From NCBI GenBank assembly GCA_963719465.1, contig OY970386.1:62001-126000 (forward strand): a DNA stretch of 64,000 nt, in the 5' to 3' direction. Below, piece by piece: positions 58,736 to 64,000 of the stretch. A program made the translations under genes and the position numbers. Source of the stretch: JALHUB01 sp963719465 (GTDB lineage Bacteria > Chloroflexota > Dehalococcoidia > DSTF01 > JALHUB01). The notes beneath the pieces were generated by a model, which searched no databases, was not told where the DNA came from, and saw nothing but the letters and a program-made list of their open reading frames with translations. Numbering within the stretch: position 1 is the stretch's first letter; each line of letters starts with the position of its first letter.

Positions 58736-59579
58736 CGTCCGTGTCGCCTTCCTCAGGCTGGCAGTGGGGGCAGAAGTGCGTGCTTCGGCCGCCCACTTTG
58801 ATGCGAGCTATCTCCGCGCCGCAAACATAGCACGGCTGCCCTGTGCGACGAAAGACCTTCACGCGCAACTGGTGTCGCCCCTCGCGGCCGGCGGCGTCGA
58901 CGTAGTCGCGGAAGGACGAGCCGCGGTTGCCCAGCGCGTCGTTCAGGACGCGTCGGATGGCGCGGTGTAGTCGCTTCACCTCCGCTTCCGACAGGCCGTC
59001 GGCGATTCGCAGCGGATGGATGCGGGCGGCAAAGAGCGCCTCGTCGGCGTAGATGTTGCCGATGCCGGCGATGGCCCGCTGGTCGAGCAGGACCGACTTT
59101 ATCGGCGCCCGGCGCCCCGACAGCGTCTCGCGCAGCTTCGCGACCGTGAACGCGGGGTCGAGCGGCTCCGGACCGAGCCTGCCGACCGCCTCCTCCGGCG
59201 AATCGGCAAGCCAGATCTGGCCCAGCTTGCGCAAGTCGGCGTAGCGCAGCTCCGAGCCGTCGTCGAGGGCGATGACCGCGCGGACGTAGGCGTCGGGCGG
59301 GTCGCCGGCATGTCGGTAAAGGAGCGAGCCGGTCATGCGCAGGTGGACGGCGAGGTAAACCGGCTTGTCTTCGCCGTCGAGGCGGAACAGCAGATACTTG
59401 CCGCGACGCTCGATGCCGTCGATGCGGTGGCCGCGCAGTCGCCGCGAGAGGGCGCGCGCCGAGAGGTTGCGGACGACGCGCTCGGCGCCAGGCGAGAGGC
59501 GAAAGCCGGTGATGGTGCGCCCGACGACGCTTGGCGTCAGGTCGCGGCGTATGGTTTCGACTTCAGGAAGCTCTGGCAT
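58707..59579 (-). CDS. mutM: Formamidopyrimidine-DNA glycosylase
   Basis: The 290-residue repair enzyme removes oxidised purines. It begins MPELPEVETI with Pro2 as the catalytic residue and Glu3. It has HLRMTGSLL, NRGSSFRDYVDA-type DNA-binding loop and a C-terminal zinc finger CYVCGAEIARIKVGGRSTHFCPHC. The tail past the finger (QPEEGDTDVATTKRRTD) is extra. Start ATG 59579. It precedes the P1 peptidase gene. Confidence 0.95.
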   Translation of the reverse strand: MPELPEVETIRRDLTPSVVGRTITGFRLSPGAERVVRNLSARALSRRLRGHRIDGIERRGKYLLFRLDGEDKPVYLAVHLRMTGSLLYRHAGDPPDAYVRAVIALDDGSELRYADLRKLGQIWLADSPEEAVGRLGPEPLDPAFTVAKLRETLSGRRAPIKSVLLDQRAIAGIGNIYADEALFAARIHPLRIADGLSEAEVKRLHRAIRRVLNDALGNRGSSFRDYVDAAGREGRHQLRVKVFRRTGQPCYVCGAEIARIKVGGRSTHFCPHCQPEEGDTDVATTKRRTD

Positions 59580-59643
59580 GCGGTGTCAGGGGCTTGAATG
59601 CGCTGAGAGCATCTCCGTCTAGGTGGATGGATCAATTGATATG

Positions 59644-60315
59644 CTATCGCCCCAAACCACTATACGTGTACCAAGACATCATGTCAGACATTGCCGTTCC
59701 GCGTGTAGTCGAAAACGTTATCCCAAACACCTGCTCCTGCCTTCCTTCGGGTTGCACACTATAGACACCAGCGGCAGAGGATTCAACTTTGTTTCCATAG
59801 AAGTCGATCCCGTCGGCGTTCAGGACTTCGGTAAGGTGATTAATGCTGTCAACCTTCCCTTGAGGGAATGCCTCTTTTGCCAGACGATATGCTTGCGCGT
59901 CCATCATCAGCCCAGTGCGAAGAAACATTTTCATAGAGTGACCAGCTGGAATGGAGACAGGAAGATCCAGGCGCTCCAGAGATGGAGACCAAAGTCCCTG
60001 ATCCATGTCGGTGTAGCTCACCACTCCACTGGCGTTGCCTACGTCAAGCAAATCATAACTGTCAAGTGATACGTCTTGCTGTCCGTTGTTCGATACGACA
60101 ATATTCCAGTACACACCTATCGTTCCCGTTTGGGCAAAATCCCTCAACTCCGACGGATAATCGTCAAACACACGTGCCGCTTTGAGTACGACGTGCTCCT
60201 GGCTCGCTTGCCGATCGGTCGAAACCCTATAAGCCAGATCGCCAATTGAGACGAGAAGTGCGAGGACAGCGGTAACTGCACCAATCCACGCAGCCGAAGA
60301 AGTCGCGCGATTCAT
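59644..60315 (-). CDS. Low-GC hypothetical membrane-anchored protein
   Basis: The 223-residue product has one N-terminal membrane helix (AAWIGAVTAVLALLVSIGDLA) and a mostly beta-rich soluble part (TIGVYWNIVVSNNGQQDVSLDSYDLL to LPVSIPAGHSMKMFL, then IDFYGNKVESSAAGVYSV). The middle resembles an IgG-like domain of unknown role. Base composition is clearly lower in GC than the surrounding mutM and polA. It was probably acquired recently. No mobile gene lies next to it. Confidence 0.72.
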   Translation of the reverse strand: MNRATSSAAWIGAVTAVLALLVSIGDLAYRVSTDRQASQEHVVLKAARVFDDYPSELRDFAQTGTIGVYWNIVVSNNGQQDVSLDSYDLLDVGNASGVVSYTDMDQGLWSPSLERLDLPVSIPAGHSMKMFLRTGLMMDAQAYRLAKEAFPQGKVDSINHLTEVLNADGIDFYGNKVESSAAGVYSVQPEGRQEQVFGITFSTTRGTAMSDMMSWYTYSGLGR

Positions 60316-60370
60316 TCAAACTAGTCCCCCTTGCGATGTAATACAAGAGCTCTTGCTGCGGTTACCCCGT

Positions 60371-63151
60371 TCAAATCTCGCCCCAGTTCTTGCCGACTTT
60401 CACGTCCACCTTCAGCGGCACGCTCAGCTCCAGCGCCGACGGCATGAGACGCAGCACTATCTCCCGCAAAGCGTCCATCTCCGCCAGCGGCCCTTCGAAG
60501 ATGAGCTCGTCGTGCACCTGGAGCAGCATCTTCGACGCCAGACCGCGCTCAGACAGCTCGGCATCGATGCGGTTCATGGCGACCTTGATGATGTCGGACG
60601 CGGTCCCCTGCACCGGCATGTTGATGGCGATTCGCTCGGCGGCGGCGCGCACCATCGGATTCGACGCGTGGATCTCCGGAACGTAGCGTCGGCGGCCCAT
60701 CAGCGTCTCGGCGTAGCCCTTGGCGCGCGCCTCGGCGACCACCTGGTCGCGCCACTCCTTCACCTTCGGATAGCGCTCGAAGTAGGTGGTGATGAACTTC
60801 GACGCGTCTTCGCGCGAGATGCCCTCGCGCTGGGAGAGGCCGAAGCCGGTGAGACCGTAAAGGACGCCGAAGTTGAAGACCTTCGCCCGACGCCGCATCT
60901 CCGCCGTCACCTCCGTCAGCGCCACGCCGAACACCTCCGACGCCGTCGCCGCGTGGATGTCCTCGTCCTCCCGGAACGACTTGACGAGGCGCGGGTCCTC
61001 GCAGAGGTGGGCGAGGATGCGCAGCTCGACCTGCGAGTAGTCGGCGCCGAGGAGTCGCGGCTCCGGCCCGATGTCGCGGGCGATGAAGGCAGCGCGCACC
61101 TGCCCGCCCAGCTCCGAGCGAATCGGTATGTTCTGCAGGTTCGGGTCGTTAGAGGAGAGGCGGCCGGTCGCGGCGACCGTCTGGTTGAAGCTGGTGTGGA
61201 CGCGGTCGGTCTTCGGGTTGACCAGCGCCGGCAGCGTATCGATGTAGGTCGATTTCAGCTTGGTGAGTTGCCGGTACTGGAGGATGAGGTCGATGGCGGG
61301 ATGGACGGCGCGCAACGACTCCAGCACGAGCGCGTCGGTAACGTACCCCTGCTTCGTGCGACGCGCCGGCTTCGGCAGCCCCAGCTCGCGGAAGAGGATA
61401 TCGGAAAGCTGCTGCGGCGAAGCGATGGTAAACTCGTGGCCGACGGCGTCGTAGATGGCGCGCTCGAGGCTCACGATCTGGCCGCCGAGCTGTCGCGACA
61501 GCTCCCGCAGGACAGCGACGTCGAGGGCAACGCCGGCCATCTCCATGCGCGCCAGCACCGGCACGAGCGGCATCTCGACCTCGTCGAACAGCTTCCAGAG
61601 GTTCTGACGCTTCAGCTCCTCCTCCAGCACTCCACGCAAGCGGAACGTCATGTCGGCGTCGGCGCAGGCGTAGCGGCTGACCCCTTCGATGGGCACGGCG
61701 CTCATCGGAAGCTGCTTCGCGCCCGGCTTGCCGATGAGGTCGCTGATTGGCATCATCTCGATGCCCAGCCGCTTCGACACGAGCCACTTCAGGCTGAGCG
61801 AGCCGCCGGTGACCGCCGATGTCCCGGCCGCGCTACCGCCCTCGCCGATGAGGTAGGCGGCGATCATCGTGTCGAAGGCCAGGCCACGCACGGCGCCGCC
61901 GTGGTTCGCCAGCACCACCATGTCGAACTTGCCGTTGTGCGCCGTCTTCGGCAGCGATTCGTCCTCCAGCAGCGGGCCGAGATGCGAAAGCACCGTCGCC
62001 AGCGGCAACTGCTCCGGCTGGCCGAGTGAAGGCTGGTGCCCGATCGGGACGTAGTACGCCTCGCCGGCCGCGGGCGAGAAGGACATACCGACTAGCGGCG
62101 CGCGCATCGGCAGGATGTCGTCGGTCTCCGTGTCGAAGGTGAATGAGCCGGCGGCGTGCAGCCGCCGGGCGAGCGCGCGCAGGTCGTCCTCGCTGAAAAC
62201 GGTATGGTACTCGACCGGCCCTTCGGCCTCGGCGGCCGGCCTCACTTCAATCGGCCCCTCAACCGTCGACTCCGGCAGGCGGGCGACCAGGCTGCGGAAC
62301 TCCAGCTCGCGGAAGATGTCCAGCACCTTCTGGCGGTCGAAGCGCTTGCGGTGCGCCGCCTCCAGGTCGAGCTTTATCGGCACGTCGGTCCGGATCGTCG
62401 CCATCTCCTTGCTGTGGCGGGCCTGCGCCTCATGGGTGCGCAGCAGCTCGCGCAGCTTGTCCGGCTGCACCTCCTCGATGCGCTCGTAGACGGCTTCCAG
62501 GCTGCCGAACTGCTGGATGAGGCGCACCGCCGTCTTCTCACCGACGCCCGGGACGCCGGGGATGTTGTCGGAGACGTCGCCCTTCAGGCCCTTGAAGTCG
62601 GGCATCTGATGCGGCTCGAAGCCGTAGTGCTCGCGGACAGTCTGTTCGTCGTAGGTGACGGTATCGCGCTGATAGGGGCGGAACATGAAGAGGCGAACGC
62701 AGGGCCGCACGAGCTGCACCATGTCGCTGTCCAGGCTGACGACGAAAGTGTCAACGTCCTGCTCTTCGGCCTGCAGCGCCAGGGTCCCGAGCACGTCGTC
62801 GGCCTCGAAGCCGGGCACGCGGAAGATAGGGATGTTGAACGCCTCGATGACCTCGATGCAGCGGGCGATCTGGGCCGTCAGGTCTTCCGGCGCGGCGACC
62901 CGCTGTGCCTTGTACGTCGCGTCGAGCTCGTGGCGAAAGGTCGGGCCGCGCGGGTCGAGGGCGACGGCAATATGCGTCGGGTTAAGCTGTTCGAGAACGC
63001 TGAGCAGCGTGTTGGCGAGACCGTAGGCGGCGGTGACGACTTCGCCTGTGCGGCGGATGATGAGAGGCTCCTTGAAGGCGTGGTAGGCGCGGTGAATGAT
63101 GCCGTGCCCGTCGAGGATCACGAGAAGGGACCTTCCTTCAGAAGCGGTCAT
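60371..63151 (-). CDS. polA: DNA polymerase I
   Basis: The 926-residue enzyme has all three domains. The 5'-3' exonuclease is at residues about 1-300 (LVILDGHGIIHRAYHAF, GFEADDVLGTLA, GVGEKTAVRLIQQFGS). The 3'-5' exonuclease keeps its metal residues (TFDTETDDILP, TAHNGKFDMVV, YACADADMTFRL), so proofreading is likely active. The polymerase domain has LLGADYSQVELRILAHL, RRAKVFNFGVLYGLTGFGLS and LLQVHDELIFE. Length matches E. coli Pol I. The stop is 55 bp from the low-GC gene. ATG 63151 start. Confidence 0.96.
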   Translation of the reverse strand: MTASEGRSLLVILDGHGIIHRAYHAFKEPLIIRRTGEVVTAAYGLANTLLSVLEQLNPTHIAVALDPRGPTFRHELDATYKAQRVAAPEDLTAQIARCIEVIEAFNIPIFRVPGFEADDVLGTLALQAEEQDVDTFVVSLDSDMVQLVRPCVRLFMFRPYQRDTVTYDEQTVREHYGFEPHQMPDFKGLKGDVSDNIPGVPGVGEKTAVRLIQQFGSLEAVYERIEEVQPDKLRELLRTHEAQARHSKEMATIRTDVPIKLDLEAAHRKRFDRQKVLDIFRELEFRSLVARLPESTVEGPIEVRPAAEAEGPVEYHTVFSEDDLRALARRLHAAGSFTFDTETDDILPMRAPLVGMSFSPAAGEAYYVPIGHQPSLGQPEQLPLATVLSHLGPLLEDESLPKTAHNGKFDMVVLANHGGAVRGLAFDTMIAAYLIGEGGSAAGTSAVTGGSLSLKWLVSKRLGIEMMPISDLIGKPGAKQLPMSAVPIEGVSRYACADADMTFRLRGVLEEELKRQNLWKLFDEVEMPLVPVLARMEMAGVALDVAVLRELSRQLGGQIVSLERAIYDAVGHEFTIASPQQLSDILFRELGLPKPARRTKQGYVTDALVLESLRAVHPAIDLILQYRQLTKLKSTYIDTLPALVNPKTDRVHTSFNQTVAATGRLSSNDPNLQNIPIRSELGGQVRAAFIARDIGPEPRLLGADYSQVELRILAHLCEDPRLVKSFREDEDIHAATASEVFGVALTEVTAEMRRRAKVFNFGVLYGLTGFGLSQREGISREDASKFITTYFERYPKVKEWRDQVVAEARAKGYAETLMGRRRYVPEIHASNPMVRAAAERIAINMPVQGTASDIIKVAMNRIDAELSERGLASKMLLQVHDELIFEGPLAEMDALREIVLRLMPSALELSVPLKVDVKVGKNWGEI

Positions 63152-63270
63152 CGATGCGATTATAGCACCGCTAATCGGCCCTGGCTCGAGGTGGCGCTGT
63201 CCACGAGAGTGATCCGTCGACGCGCGTTTGCGGCGTGGTGTCGGCTGCCGCTTCGGTCAACATCTGCGAT

Positions 63271-63365
63271 TCTCTTCCCACCCAGCCCGCCCCAGCAACG
63301 TAACTTAGCAAGGGGACACCCCTTGAACCCTGCCAGCGGGGGCCGTGCCCCCTCTGGACTCCCCC
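63271..63365. repeat. Dispersed intergenic repeat, copy 3
   Basis: This is the third copy of the roughly 90-bp repeat: TCCCACCC box, palindrome CAAGGGG-ACA-CCCCTTG at 63309-63325, GAACCCTGCCAG, a variable stretch, then GTGCCCCCTCTGGACTCCCC. It lies between polA and the threonine aldolase gene; the rest of 63152-63420 shows no gene. Confidence 0.75.
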
Positions 63366-63420
63366 AGTTCCGAGCACAGCGGATCGCAGGAACCTACCCG
63401 AGGAAGTCAGAGTACAGCCG

Positions 63421-64000
63421 CTAGCCGGCCGCCTGCCCGCCGATGCCGCGACGCAGCACGCGCTCCATGCGCTCCAGCGCCCGCTCAACGTCTTCGCGCG
63501 AGACGTCGCAATGCGTGATCATGCGCACCCGATCCGGACCGACCGGCAGCGCCAGGATGTCTTCCTCGGCAATCGCCGCCAGGAATGGAGGCGCGCCGCC
63601 TTCGACGGAAAAGATGACGATGTTGGTCTCGACGGTCGTCAGGTCGAGCGTGATACCGGGCAGCCCGGCGAGCCCTTCGCCGAGAAGTCTGGCGTTGGCG
63701 TGGTCTTCGGCCAGCCGGTCGATCATCGACTCCAGCGCGACGATTCCCGCCGCCGCCAGCACGCCGGCCTGCCGCATCCCGCCGCCGACCAGCTTCCGCG
63801 ACTGCCGGGCGAGAGCGATGAACTCGGCGCTGCCGCAGAGAATCGAGCCGACGGGGCAGGCCAGCCCTTTCGAGAGGCAGAACATGACGGAATCGACGTC
63901 CTCAGCCAGCGAGGCCGCCGGCACGCCCAGCGCCACCGCCGCGTTGAAGATGCGCGCGCCGTCGAGGTGCAGAGCAGCGCCGCGGCCGTGGGCGATGGAC
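63421..64000 (-). CDS. ltaE: Low-specificity threonine aldolase, partial
   Basis: At least 193 C-terminal residues of a PLP enzyme run off the right edge; the start lies outside. Visible motifs are HLDGARIFNAAVALGV, VMFCLSKGLACPVGS (with the PLP Lys in SKGL), RKLVGGGMRQAGVLAAA and ETNIVIFSV, all typical of threonine aldolase. The enzyme splits threonine into glycine and acetaldehyde. The 579-bp part seen is in frame to the stop at 63421. Confidence 0.9.
   Translation of the reverse strand, partial: SIAHGRGAALHLDGARIFNAAVALGVPAASLAEDVDSVMFCLSKGLACPVGSILCGSAEFIALARQSRKLVGGGMRQAGVLAAAGIVALESMIDRLAEDHANARLLGEGLAGLPGITLDLTTVETNIVIFSVEGGAPPFLAAIAEEDILALPVGPDRVRMITHCDVSREDVERALERMERVLRRGIGGQAAG

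Noticed and set aside
60353..62029. Plus-strand frame of 558 codons opposite polA
   Set aside because: It is an antisense shadow rich in Arg/Leu/Val/His, while polA on the other strand shows all three domains.

Overview
The window looks like a chromosome segment of a GC-rich bacterium, most likely Chloroflexota and possibly class Dehalococcoidia. That assignment rests on by-eye protein character: a fused aroKB, a ThrRS lacking its TGS domain, a T-box leader on thrS, an EF-P with Arg at the loop tip, and monoderm-type surface proteins including one LPGTG sortase-type substrate. No rRNA or marker phylogeny is available here, so the class is an inference.

Layout. Positions 1-4260 are the right-hand part of an integrative element. 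It carries a tyrosine integrase beside the 3' end of tRNA-Gly(TCC), an XRE regulator, and a leftward operon with a HicB-fold protein, an unknown protein, a replication-relaxation protein and a membrane protein that runs off the left edge. A cluster of perfect hairpins (1861-2000) lies just upstream of the replication-relaxation gene. Positions 4.4-14 kb hold envelope and accessory genes: a lipoprotein plus NHL propeller, a DUF3089 lipoprotein, two tandem acyltransferase-3/SGNH proteins whose membrane halves are almost identical, a Gly/His/Cys-rich metal-binding-like protein, and a TolB-like propeller lipoprotein. Positions 14-17.7 kb hold a leftward catabolic operon: biotin carboxylase, biotin carrier protein and an isovaleryl-type acyl-CoA dehydrogenase. 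thrS follows with its T-box leader, then tRNA-Val with a broken duplicate half, and a stand-alone Lrp ligand-binding domain.

Positions 20.5-28.9 kb form one leftward housekeeping operon: alaS-ruvX-mltG-aroE-aroC-aroKB-acyP. The rightward set glmU, a 45-residue membrane protein and a CNNM/CorC-like CBS protein follows. Positions 32.2-40.9 kb are a surface-protein island. It has a metzincin-like protease with a secreted partner, four tandem paralogous secreted proteins (one frameshifted) plus a truncated fifth copy fused to a duplicated CBS gene fragment, an LPGTG protein, and a SpoIID/LytB-like exported protein. Nearly all of these end in, or carry, membrane or export signals.

From 41.3 kb rightwards the genes are again housekeeping: dprA with a 120-bp tandem repeat at its 3' end, topA-xerC-aroQ-pepP-efp, xseA (frameshifted)-xseB-PHP, a zinc-ribbon membrane protein, a nicotinamide salvage pair (pncA-like and pncB), a secreted two-module protein, and cmk-plsC-ispH-DUF512. 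Convergent to these are mutM and a P1 peptidase, then a low-GC orphan gene, polA, and a threonine aldolase that runs off the right edge.

Three intergenic sites carry copies of a roughly 90-bp dispersed repeat. A second family of 20-nt perfect hairpins shows compensatory base changes between copies. The most unusual content is the mosaic surface-protein array with its recombination scars, and the hairpin cluster in the integrative element.
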